From the NCBI GenBank assembly GCA_016185875.1, contig JACPMS010000020.1, forward strand, positions 1 to 9,503: DNA of 9,503 nt, in the 5' to 3' direction. Source of the DNA: Candidatus Woesearchaeota archaeon (lineage in GTDB: Archaea; Nanobdellota; Nanobdellia; Woesearchaeales; GW2011-AR4). Shown here one piece after another: positions 1 to 5,876 of this stretch; the first letter of the stretch is position 1; each line of letters opens with the position of its first letter. The notes beneath the pieces were generated by a model. The model saw only the letters and a list, made by a program, of their open reading frames with translations. It did not search any database and was not told the DNA's origin. The position numbers were made by a program, and so were the translations under genes.

Positions 1-144
1 GGTCTAATAAAGCAAGACATTTATGTTTCATTGGTTTTGATGAGTTTATTAACAACTATATTAACGCCCATAGTTCTGAGAAATTGGCTTTATAAGAAAA
101 ATTTCATGGATATTTTTAGAAAGAAAAGAGTCACATTGCAATAA
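1..144 (+). CDS. C-terminal end of a cation:proton antiporter-like membrane protein (partial)
   Basis: Frame 1 is open from the first base and ends at TAA 142-144, giving 47 residues; the gene begins left of the window. The visible protein starts GLIKQDIYVSLVLMSLLTT, runs through a hydrophobic helix ending ILTPIVLRNWL, and finishes in a short basic cytoplasmic-type tail (YKKNFMDIFRKKRVTLQ). A last transmembrane helix closing with TPxxLR and a charged tail is typical of CPA2/Kef-type Na+(K+)/H+ antiporters, which exchange cations for protons across the membrane. It is the only plus-strand gene seen and converges on the membrane gene at 146-730 with 1 nt between the stop codons. The coding call is fairly firm because the frame, composition and stop fit the neighbour exactly. 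The family rests on only about 30 informative residues and could be another transporter. Confidence 0.68.
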   Translation, partial: GLIKQDIYVSLVLMSLLTTILTPIVLRNWLYKKNFMDIFRKKRVTLQ

Positions 145-145
145 C

Positions 146-730
146 TCAGGCAACAATTTTACCTATAAAAAGCACCGCAAATATCCCCATAGTATTTAAC
201 GCGTAGGATACTATTGAAAATATTTTTGTTGATATGACTTTTGATGCCGCCAGCATTGTCACACCAATCTCATCCGGCAGCGGCGATGCAATTATGAAGC
301 CAGCAACTGCCGGCAGCAGATATTCTTTAAGATGCCCAGGCAGCTTGCCATTGAAGTATTTCACTATTTTCTCCCTGCTCAACCTCCTAATTTCATCTGC
401 AAAAGACTGCCTTACAAAGCTGAAAATGAATAAATCGCCTATTAAAGCTCCTAAGCCGCCTATCAAGCTTGCCAAGTAAATATTCTGATGCTGTGCTAAA
501 ATCAAGAAAATTGCCGTTGCAGGTGCGGCTGTAAAGCCATAAACAAAGAGTATTCCTGCTACAAATGTGCCTGAATAGCCTAATGAAACTATAAAATCAC
601 TAAATGGCTTATACCCCCTACCGTAAAACAGTAGATAAGCTATAAGGAATGTTATGAATAGCAGCAGAAACTTAGGATATTTCTCCATGTAATCAAAAGG
701 GTGCATAGTTTTAAGCTTTGAGTAATACAT
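146..730 (-). CDS. Polytopic membrane protein, possibly VTT/DedA-like
   Basis: This 194-residue protein has five or six hydrophobic segments, at roughly residues 19-36, 46-63, 64-80, 84-108, 138-160 and 170-193. Between segments four and five lies a charged loop (QSFADEIRRLSREKIVKYF). Recognisable patches are GGLGALIGDLFIF near residues 90-102 and IIASPLPDEIGVTMLAASK near 146-164. A glycine-rich helix followed by GD, and a re-entrant-like P-rich segment before a helix, recall the VTT/DedA (SNARE-associated) fold, but the similarity is loose and no function is claimed. ATG at 730 is preferred over an upstream TTG at 742 because a TATA-like box at 755-762 puts the expected transcript start at about 732-737, downstream of that TTG. 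ATG 706 is a further alternative. It lies 78 nt after purB and converges with the antiporter gene. Confidence 0.72.
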   Translation of the reverse strand: MYYSKLKTMHPFDYMEKYPKFLLLFITFLIAYLLFYGRGYKPFSDFIVSLGYSGTFVAGILFVYGFTAAPATAIFLILAQHQNIYLASLIGGLGALIGDLFIFSFVRQSFADEIRRLSREKIVKYFNGKLPGHLKEYLLPAVAGFIIASPLPDEIGVTMLAASKVISTKIFSIVSYALNTMGIFAVLFIGKIVA

Positions 731-748
731 AAATGGGGACAATGTGAT

Positions 749-784
749 TACTGGTATTTAAATGTTTCTTTTCGTATACCAGTA
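749..784. repeat. 9-bp perfect inverted repeat over the membrane-gene promoter
   Basis: TACTGGTAT at 749-757 is the exact reverse complement of ATACCAGTA at 776-784, with an 18-nt spacer (758-775). The left arm overlaps the TATA-like box at 755-762, so the repeat brackets the promoter and could be a dimeric regulator site. It also lies 25 nt past the purB stop (809-811), so an RNA hairpin in the purB 3' end is an alternative. No T-run follows on the transcribed strand, which makes a hairpin terminator unlikely. Confidence 0.45.
755..762 (-). promoter_or_regulatory. TATA-like box for the membrane protein gene
   Basis: The minus strand reads TTTAAATA at 762-755, with its centre about 28 nt before the ATG at 730. 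An archaeal TATA box usually sits 22-27 nt before transcription start, so the transcript would begin at about 732-737 and be almost leaderless. The box overlaps one arm of an inverted repeat. In DNA this AT-rich such a match is not rare, so support comes mainly from spacing. Confidence 0.45.
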
Positions 785-808
785 TAGAAAATAGTATATT
801 AATTACAG

Positions 809-2479
809 CTAGAGTTTTAGCTCCTTTTTCCAATATTCACAAATCATTTCAGCCTTTTTTGCTGCAATTCCCGTGTATTTTTCCGGATTGTTTAATATTT
901 CCAGTTGTTTTTTATTGAATTTTTTTAAGTATTGTTTTATTGAGTTATCGCTTTTAACCAATTGCATCAATGGTTTTTTTGCCATTTGCGACTTCAAGGT
1001 CATTTCCCTTACATATTCATGCGCATCAGGATGCCCATATGCAGCAAGCAGAATGTAAAGCGGCTCTGCAATGATCATGCCTTTGTTCATTTCAAAATTT
1101 TTCTGCATATTCTTTTTATCAACAGCTAAATCCGACATCACCCTTTCCATCCTGGCAATTGACACATAAAACCCAGCCAAAATCTCTGGAATGAACCTCA
1201 TTGATGCGGAATTTGTCAAGTCTCTCTGGTGCTCTGAAATCTGGTCCATGTACATTGTGAGCATTCTGGGCATAAACTCCTTCCACATGCTCTTGACATT
1301 CTCGAAGTTTATAGGATTCCTTTTCTGCGGCATGGTTGATGAGCCGACTTGCTTTGCCTCAAATAATTCTCCCACTTCTGCAATCTCATTTCTTTGCAGA
1401 TGCCTCATGTCATCTGCCAAATTAGCCAAAACTCCAAAAGCCAAAATAACGCTGCTGGCATAATCCGCTAAGAATTCTGCTTCTACAATTTGTGTTGAAA
1501 TAGGCGATGGTTTTAGCCCAAGCTCGTTCATCACTTCTTCCTCAAATTTGATTGGATTTTCAAAAAATAATGAAGATGCATTGTAAGCTCCGACTGCGCC
1601 TGCCATCTTGCCCCTCAAGTTATTTGCAGATTTTTTTATTTTCATAATTGAGGAGCCCAGCCTGCTCACGTACTCTGCAACTGCAAATCCAAAAGTAATC
1701 GGCTCAGCATGCTGCCCATGAGTTCTTCCAATCTGAACAGTGTCTTTTTCCCTCATCGCAAGATTGATTAATGCTGATTCCAGTTTAAACAATTCCGGCA
1801 ATAGGACATTATCGGTGAATTCCTTGTACCTCAAAGAGTCTGCTGTTGCGATTATATCATAGCTTGTGGCAGTAAAATGGACAAAGGGCTTTGCCTCATC
1901 ACTTACCTTGTCCCTTATGCAGTTTGCCAGCGCCCTTATATTGTGCTTTATCCTGTCCTCTTCAGCATAGACTTGCTCTGGGGTAACCTGCCTGCATGCC
2001 TTTTCTATCTCATCAGCAATCTTTTTTGGGCAGATTTTGTTTTCTGCAAGCACTTTTGCCAGGGCAGACTCCACCTTTAAAGCGTACTTGATAAAGCCTG
2101 ATTCAGAAAGATACGGCTGCAGCTTTTCATGGATTTTCTTGTTCCTGCCGTAGTACCGAAAATCAAGGGGGCTTATGGTATCAAAGAGGTTTATTTTCTC
2201 CGGAATCAGGTATGGCCCTTCAATGCTTTTGTCGATATTTACTAATTGAAGTATATGCCTTGACAATTCGTTATCCAAATTCAATACTATAACCTTCCTG
2301 TTTTTCTCTTTAACTTCCCTGATAATATCATTCTTTTTGAAAACTTTTATGCACGCATGGACTTTCGCAGGAGAGCACTTCACCCTTTCTGCAATCTCCC
2401 TAATGTGCAGCTTTTCCCTCGACAGAAGCTCTAATATCTGCACATTTACCTTCGTGAAAATGTCTGAAAGCCCTTCCAT
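809..2479 (-). CDS. purB: Adenylosuccinate lyase with N-terminal winged-helix domain
   Basis: The 556-residue protein has two parts. Residues about 97-556 are a full adenylosuccinate lyase of the fumarase/aspartase superfamily, which splits SAICAR into AICAR and adenylosuccinate into AMP, releasing fumarate each time. Visible motifs are TSYDIIATADSLR (205-217), RTHGQHAEP (252-260, catalytic-His region) and the superfamily signature GSSTMPQKRNP (379-389, the serine loop). Residues about 5-75 look like a winged helix-turn-helix: helices around VNVQILELLS, LHIREIAERVK and SPAKVHACIKVFKKN, then a wing-like IIREVKEKNRKVIVLNL. PurB is normally about 430-480 residues without this part. The ATG at 2479 is supported by a TATA box at 2514-2507. 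It lies 68 nt after the MBL-fold gene, with its own promoter. The enzyme call is very sure; DNA binding by the extension is inferred. Confidence 0.95.
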   Translation of the reverse strand: MEGLSDIFTKVNVQILELLSREKLHIREIAERVKCSPAKVHACIKVFKKNDIIREVKEKNRKVIVLNLDNELSRHILQLVNIDKSIEGPYLIPEKINLFDTISPLDFRYYGRNKKIHEKLQPYLSESGFIKYALKVESALAKVLAENKICPKKIADEIEKACRQVTPEQVYAEEDRIKHNIRALANCIRDKVSDEAKPFVHFTATSYDIIATADSLRYKEFTDNVLLPELFKLESALINLAMREKDTVQIGRTHGQHAEPITFGFAVAEYVSRLGSSIMKIKKSANNLRGKMAGAVGAYNASSLFFENPIKFEEEVMNELGLKPSPISTQIVEAEFLADYASSVILAFGVLANLADDMRHLQRNEIAEVGELFEAKQVGSSTMPQKRNPINFENVKSMWKEFMPRMLTMYMDQISEHQRDLTNSASMRFIPEILAGFYVSIARMERVMSDLAVDKKNMQKNFEMNKGMIIAEPLYILLAAYGHPDAHEYVREMTLKSQMAKKPLMQLVKSDNSIKQYLKKFNKKQLEILNNPEKYTGIAAKKAEMICEYWKKELKL

Positions 2480-2506
2480 TTTAGAAAAAAAGAAAATCGT
2501 TCGTTA

Positions 2507-2514
2507 TTTATAAA
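2507..2514 (-). promoter_or_regulatory. TATA box of purB
   Basis: The minus strand reads TTTATAAA at 2514-2507, a near-consensus archaeal TATA box, preceded by the purine-rich stretch GAAAAG as expected for a BRE. Its centre is about 31 nt before the purB ATG, placing transcription start near 2485 and leaving a leader of only about 5 nt. No Shine-Dalgarno precedes the ATG, which fits a near-leaderless mRNA. A second TATA-like match, TTTAAATA at 2552-2545, lies at the equivalent place in the upstream repeat copy. Confidence 0.62.
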
Positions 2515-2526
2515 CTTTTCTATTTT

Positions 2527-2536
2527 AAAACAAAAA
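2527..2536 (-). terminator. Possible T-rich terminator after the MBL-fold gene
   Basis: The minus strand reads TTTTTGTTTT at 2536-2527, starting 11 nt past the stop codon of the MBL-fold gene. Archaeal RNA polymerase can stop at such T-tracts without a hairpin, so this could end the purL-to-MBL transcript before purB starts from its own promoter. In AT-rich DNA this is weak evidence. Confidence 0.28.
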
Positions 2537-2547
2537 TCGTTCGTTAT

Positions 2548-3297
2548 TTAAACAGTTAATCTCATCTTGTCTTTAGCCAGGATGATTCTTCCGCCAAACT
2601 CCTTCCTGCACTGCTTCTTGATGTTTGTCTTTAACACCTGCGGGTAGAAATGCGTAAGCATTAAAGTCTTAACCTGAGCTTTTGACGCTATTTTTCCAGC
2701 TAATGAAGGCGTTAAATGCCCCTCAATTTCTTCGTTGTCGGGCAATGAGCATTCTGTAATCAGCACATCTGCATTTTTCGCAATTTCAATTGTTTCTTTG
2801 CAGTATTCTGTGTCCCCAGTATAAACTATAGACTTGTTTTTGTGCTCAATCCTGTAGGCTATGCTTTTTGTCGTGGCGCTGTGCTTGATTTGCATTGTTT
2901 TTATAGTTGCATTGCCGATTTTTATTATTGAATTTGTTAATTCTTTTAAATTAATCTTAAAATAGATTTTTGTTGGTTTCAATAAATCTTCAAGAAGAAC
3001 TTTAAAATAATTTTTAAACCCCTCTGGACCGTAAAGGTTCAATGGCTTTTCCCTTGTTCCTCCGTAATTATTGCTCCAGATTATGGCGCCTAAGTCATTG
3101 ATGTGGTCATTATGAAGATGGGTATAAAATATATGCTCTATTGCAAACAAATCAATTTTTAATTCCAGCAATCTCCTTATGGTTCCTGCTCCGCTGTCAA
3201 ACAATAATTTTTTATTATCTACTTCCAGGATATAACCTGCGCAATTCCGATTTAAAACAGGCGCTGCTGTTCCGCTGCCTAATATTATGAGTTTCAT
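2548..3297 (-). CDS. Metallo-beta-lactamase-fold hydrolase, RNase Z/ElaC-like
   Basis: The 249-residue protein shows the whole MBL-fold metal site: LGSGTAAP (6-13), FDSGAG (33-38), HLHNDH (60-65), His139 in KHSATTKSIAYRIE, Asp162 in YTGDTEY and His216 in LTHFYP, with GHLTP at 193-197. These are the ligands of a two-zinc centre. The order and the GHLT motif place it near RNase Z (tRNA 3' processing) and the related arylsulfatase-like group. It is shorter than the roughly 300-residue RNase Z, and I see no clear insert resembling the tRNA-binding exosite arm, so the substrate is undecided. The ATG overlaps the stop of the upstream IMPase-family gene as ATGA (3297-3294), suggesting translational coupling. 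Conserved catalytic residues imply an active enzyme. Confidence 0.87.
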   Translation of the reverse strand: MKLIILGSGTAAPVLNRNCAGYILEVDNKKLLFDSGAGTIRRLLELKIDLFAIEHIFYTHLHNDHINDLGAIIWSNNYGGTREKPLNLYGPEGFKNYFKVLLEDLLKPTKIYFKINLKELTNSIIKIGNATIKTMQIKHSATTKSIAYRIEHKNKSIVYTGDTEYCKETIEIAKNADVLITECSLPDNEEIEGHLTPSLAGKIASKAQVKTLMLTHFYPQVLKTNIKKQCRKEFGGRIILAKDKMRLTV

Positions 3298-4029
3298 TTT
3301 CTTGTATAAGATAAAAGTTCTTTATGGATTTTTCCATTAGAAATTACATACTGCCTGCCCTTAAAGCTCCATTTTTCCCCATTCAAGTTTGTGATTTTTC
3401 CACCTGCTTCTTCAACAAGCAAAAATCCAGCTGCAACATCCCACTCGTTTGTTGGCAACAAGCAATAGGTGGTAAACAGCAGAGCCAAAATTCCTGAAGT
3501 CTATTGTTTTATTTTGCAATTCTGCTAAGTAGTCTAATTTGGCTTGTCTGTTGGAATATGAAAACTCAAACAAAATTAATGAATAATTGAGATTCTTTTT
3601 ATTCGATACTTTTAATCTTTTCCCATTTAGAAAAGCCCCTTTTCCTTTTTCAGCAATCGCAGTGATGCATAAAACAGGAAAGTCTAGTACTCCCAATATT
3701 ATTTCATTTTTGTATTCCAAAGCAATCGAAATGCCAAAAACAGGAATTCCATGCAAAAAATTGTGAGTCCCGTCTATAGGGTCTATAACCCATTTGTAGT
3801 CTGACTTGTTATCCTCAAATCCAGTTTCCTCAGAGAGAATGCTGTGTTTTGGAAAATGTTTTTTTATTGTTTTTATGATAGCCTTATTTGCTTCCAAATC
3901 GGCTTTGGCCACCAAAGTTTTGTTTGATTTTTCCTTTACAATTACTTTCTTGCCGTAATAGCGAAGAAGAACTTTTGATGCATTTTTTGCTGCGAGAAGC
4001 GCTGTTTGCTTGAAATTTGAAGATTTCAT
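3294..4029 (-). pseudogene. Inositol monophosphatase-family phosphatase, frameshifted
   Basis: Two adjacent frames together make most of an IMPase/archaeal FBPase-family enzyme, a Mg2+-dependent sugar or inositol phosphate phosphatase. The first (4029-3412) has ATG, ADLEANKAI (44-52), SEETG (66-70), the metal-binding DPIDGTHNF (83-91) and FRNFGSA (178-184), then runs off as VGCCSWIFAC and stops. The second frame supplies NEWDVAAGFLLVEEAGGKI, containing the third metal Asp, and continues to a normal C-terminus ending at TGA 3296-3294. In family members about 12 more residues lie between the FGSA helix and WDVAAG. They are missing here, so this is a net deletion of about 35 or 38 nt plus loss of frame, not a single-base error. 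Conservation on both sides suggests a recent event or an assembly fault. It lies 24 nt after purC and overlaps the next gene by ATGA. Confidence 0.8.
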
Positions 4030-4053
4030 CGTGGAATATTCAATAATCTTGAT

Positions 4054-5022
4054 TTATGCTTTAATCCCGATATTTTCTAAATTCTTCTTTATTCTTTCAA
4101 TAACATCCTCGTTCTTCGCTTCAAACTCTTTGCCAGTTATCATCTCATAGGCTGTAATGTATCTTTTTGCAGCCTCAATCTTGACATCATCTGGAATTTT
4201 TGGAATTGCTCCTTCTCCGATAAATCCTTTTGCAGCAAGCCACTGCCTGACATACTCCTTGTCAAGCTTTTGCGGCTCCTGCCCCCTGGAAAACAATTCT
4301 TCATAAGTGTCTTTAATCCAGAACCTTGACGAATCTGGAGTGTGGATTTCATCAATCAAAAAAAGCTCGCCATCCAGGCTGCCAAACTCGTATTTTGTGT
4401 CAACAAGTATCAGATTACTTTTTGCAACTAGCTTTGCTCCAAAATCAAACAAGGCAAGCGCAGCTTTTTCCATCTTTTTGTATGTTTTCTCGTCAATAAT
4501 GCCCCTTTTTATGACTTCTTCCCTTGAAACAGACTCGTCATGCAGGCCATGCTCTGCTTTTGTTGATGGAGTAATTATTGGCTTCTCAAATCTCTGGTTT
4601 TTCCTCAAGCCCTCTGGAAGAATGCTGCCGCAGAAATTCCTAACCCCTCTTTCATAATTGTACCATGCAGATGTTGTTGTCACACCTGTTATGTATCCTC
4701 TTACAACCATCTCAACAGCATAAGGCTTGCACTCCCTGACAACCATGACATTTGGGTCTGGAACGCTAATCATGTGGTTTTTCGCAATGTTTTTTGTTTT
4801 TTCAAACCAGAAAGCAGAGGTTTGGTTAAGGACGTGCCCCTTAAATGGTATGCTGCACAAAACCCTGTCAAAAGCAGAAATCCTGTCTGTGGTTACAATC
4901 ACCCTTTTTCCTTCAAGAGTGTAGTTGTCCCTGACTTTACCCTCATATTTTTTACCGAGTTTAAAATTAGTTTTATCTAAAGTGAATTTCAATTGATTTT
5001 TCAGAACTGAATCGGATAGCAT
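4054..5022 (-). CDS. purC: SAICAR synthetase
   Basis: Phosphoribosylaminoimidazole-succinocarboxamide synthase joins CAIR and aspartate using ATP to form SAICAR. From ATG 5022 the protein has 322 residues, close to the roughly 300-residue yeast-Ade1-like form. Motifs are YEGKVRDNY (26-34, ATP-binding loop), TTDRISAFD (44-52), VVRGYITG (106-113), LVDTKYEFG (206-214) and the signature DEIHTPDSSRFW (224-235). The open frame extends upstream to 5175, but that extension overlaps the purE 3' end and has no family similarity. ATG 5022 leaves a 10-nt gap after the purE stop and starts about 25 residues before GKVRD, as expected. No Shine-Dalgarno is visible, so translation may depend on coupling to purE. 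All family motifs are intact. Confidence 0.95.
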   Translation of the reverse strand: MLSDSVLKNQLKFTLDKTNFKLGKKYEGKVRDNYTLEGKRVIVTTDRISAFDRVLCSIPFKGHVLNQTSAFWFEKTKNIAKNHMISVPDPNVMVVRECKPYAVEMVVRGYITGVTTTSAWYNYERGVRNFCGSILPEGLRKNQRFEKPIITPSTKAEHGLHDESVSREEVIKRGIIDEKTYKKMEKAALALFDFGAKLVAKSNLILVDTKYEFGSLDGELFLIDEIHTPDSSRFWIKDTYEELFSRGQEPQKLDKEYVRQWLAAKGFIGEGAIPKIPDDVKIEAAKRYITAYEMITGKEFEAKNEDVIERIKKNLENIGIKA

Positions 5023-5032
5023 TTTATTTGAT

Positions 5033-5866
5033 TTATTTTTTCTTGGTACGGTCATGTCTTTTTGATTTTGCAAGTTTAACGTGTGTTTTTCTTTTTGGCT
5101 TTGCATTAGCTTCCAAAACTTTTTTAGCCATTTCCCTCCTGTATTCAAGCAGCAATTCCTCATATTCATTGCCAATGTTCATTATTTCAACTGCTGCGAC
5201 TGCAGCATTAATGCCATTGTTTATTCCCACCCATAAGCCATGGCTGGTGTGCTTCAGGAAATTCAAGGCTGCATCTGCATTGTCATCCTTTTCCAAAAGC
5301 AATGGGCAGTAAACAGTTAGTTCCTCTTTCTTCTCAGGAGGCTCATCAAAATAGGTAAACTCGATATTCACGCTGCTTGGATTTGGCTTGTTGTCGAAAA
5401 CAGGCACTATCTCAAATATCTTCAAAGTCTCAACTGCTTTTTTAACAGCGTCATTATTTTTATCGCCAATTATTGTAATGCTTCCGTATTTTCTCATCAT
5501 TTTCGCGCAATTCTGCGAGGCAACATCGCTTTTGCCAACACCAACAGCCAATACAGGAACTCCTGGCGGCATTTGAGCAATTGAAAGCAAAGCGTCCAAT
5601 CCTTGATAATTGCCCCCGCAAGGCACGCCAATAACAGGCCTTATGACTTTAGAAGCAACAACTCCAGGCAGATGCGCTGCCAAGCCAGCCCCTGCAATAA
5701 CCACAGCATAATCACTCTGTAATATTTCCTCAACCTCGTCAGGAGTCTTATGGGCTGAACTGATTCTTAAGTCAAAGCTGATTTTTTGTTTTTTTAATTC
5801 TTTAGCAATTTTGCTATAAACCCGTTCATCTGTTTTTGAACCGAATATCACTAGCGCTTTTTTCAT
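5033..5866 (-). CDS. purE: PurE (CAIR-forming mutase/carboxylase), complete domain plus degenerate second PurE domain
   Basis: The 277-residue protein begins with a full PurE domain (about 1-125): FGSKTDE (8-14), SSAHKTPDE (36-44, active-site His39), IAGAGLAAHLPG (57-68), and GLDALLSIAQMPPGVPV (89-105). PurE forms CAIR, from N5-CAIR in class I or from AIR and CO2 in class II. No PurK is in view, so the class is left open. Residues about 128-253 look like a second, worn PurE: SITIIGDKNNDAVKKAVETL matches the domain start, and NADAALNFLKHTSHGLW plus INNGINAAVAAVEIM match the GLDALLSIVQMP and NAxxLAAxIL parts. It lacks SAH and the GAGxAAHLPG loop. It supplies the final YRREMAKKV helix that domain 1 lacks. 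A lysine-rich tail (254-277) follows. ATG 5866 has a GTGAT site 5 nt before it. Confidence 0.93.
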   Translation of the reverse strand: MKKALVIFGSKTDERVYSKIAKELKKQKISFDLRISSAHKTPDEVEEILQSDYAVVIAGAGLAAHLPGVVASKVIRPVIGVPCGGNYQGLDALLSIAQMPPGVPVLAVGVGKSDVASQNCAKMMRKYGSITIIGDKNNDAVKKAVETLKIFEIVPVFDNKPNPSSVNIEFTYFDEPPEKKEELTVYCPLLLEKDDNADAALNFLKHTSHGLWVGINNGINAAVAAVEIMNIGNEYEELLLEYRREMAKKVLEANAKPKRKTHVKLAKSKRHDRTKKK

Positions 5867-5871
5867 ATTTA

Positions 5872-5876
5872 ATCAC
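5872..5876 (-). promoter_or_regulatory. Shine-Dalgarno site of purE
   Basis: The minus strand reads GTGAT at 5876-5872, complementary to the AUCAC of an archaeal 16S rRNA 3' end, five nt before the purE ATG. It contains the TGA stop codon of purS, so ribosomes ending purS would sit on the purE start site. It is the clearest such site in the window and supports ATG 5866. Confidence 0.5.

Larger units (their letters stand above)
2493..2553. repeat. Two 18-bp identical direct repeats flanking the purB promoter
   Basis: AAAATCGTTCGTTATTTA occurs at 2493-2510 and again at 2533-2550, a 40-bp offset with no mismatch. The similarity continues outward as TAAAC against AAC, so each copy on the minus strand is a TATA-like box (GTTTATAAATA or GTTTAAATA) running straight into ACGAACGATTTT. 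The unit itself contains a tandem TCGT. The downstream copy lies between the TATA box and the expected start, where a bound protein would block transcription. The upstream copy overlaps the stop codon of the MBL-fold gene. This looks like a duplicated promoter-operator module; the binding protein is unknown, with the PurB winged helix an obvious candidate. Confidence 0.62.

Noticed and set aside
740..742. TTG at 742 as the start of the membrane protein
   Set aside because: It lies upstream of the transcript start expected from the TATA-like box at 755-762; ATG 730 fits the spacing.
749..784. Hairpin terminator after purB
   Set aside because: The loop is 18 nt and no T-run follows on the transcribed strand; archaeal termination does not usually rely on hairpins. 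The promoter overlap makes an operator reading better.
3412..3488. Programmed ribosomal frameshift in the IMPase-family gene
   Set aside because: A frameshift alone would not explain the roughly 12 missing residues between FGSA and WDVAAG, and no slippery run is seen at the junction.
4034..4041. GAATATTC palindrome before the IMPase-family start
   Set aside because: An 8-bp AT-rich palindrome is expected by chance at this base composition and has no partner site.
4307..4657. Plus-strand open frame of 116 codons inside purC
   Set aside because: It is antisense to strongly conserved purC motifs, its protein has no recognisable pattern, and the codon pattern is explained by the purC frame. The other plus-strand frames from about 230 to 9500 are rejected for the same reason.
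5023..5175. 51-residue N-terminal extension of PurC from 5175
   Set aside because: It lies over the purE 3' end in another frame and has no family similarity; ATG 5022 matches the usual PurC start and follows the purE stop by 10 nt.
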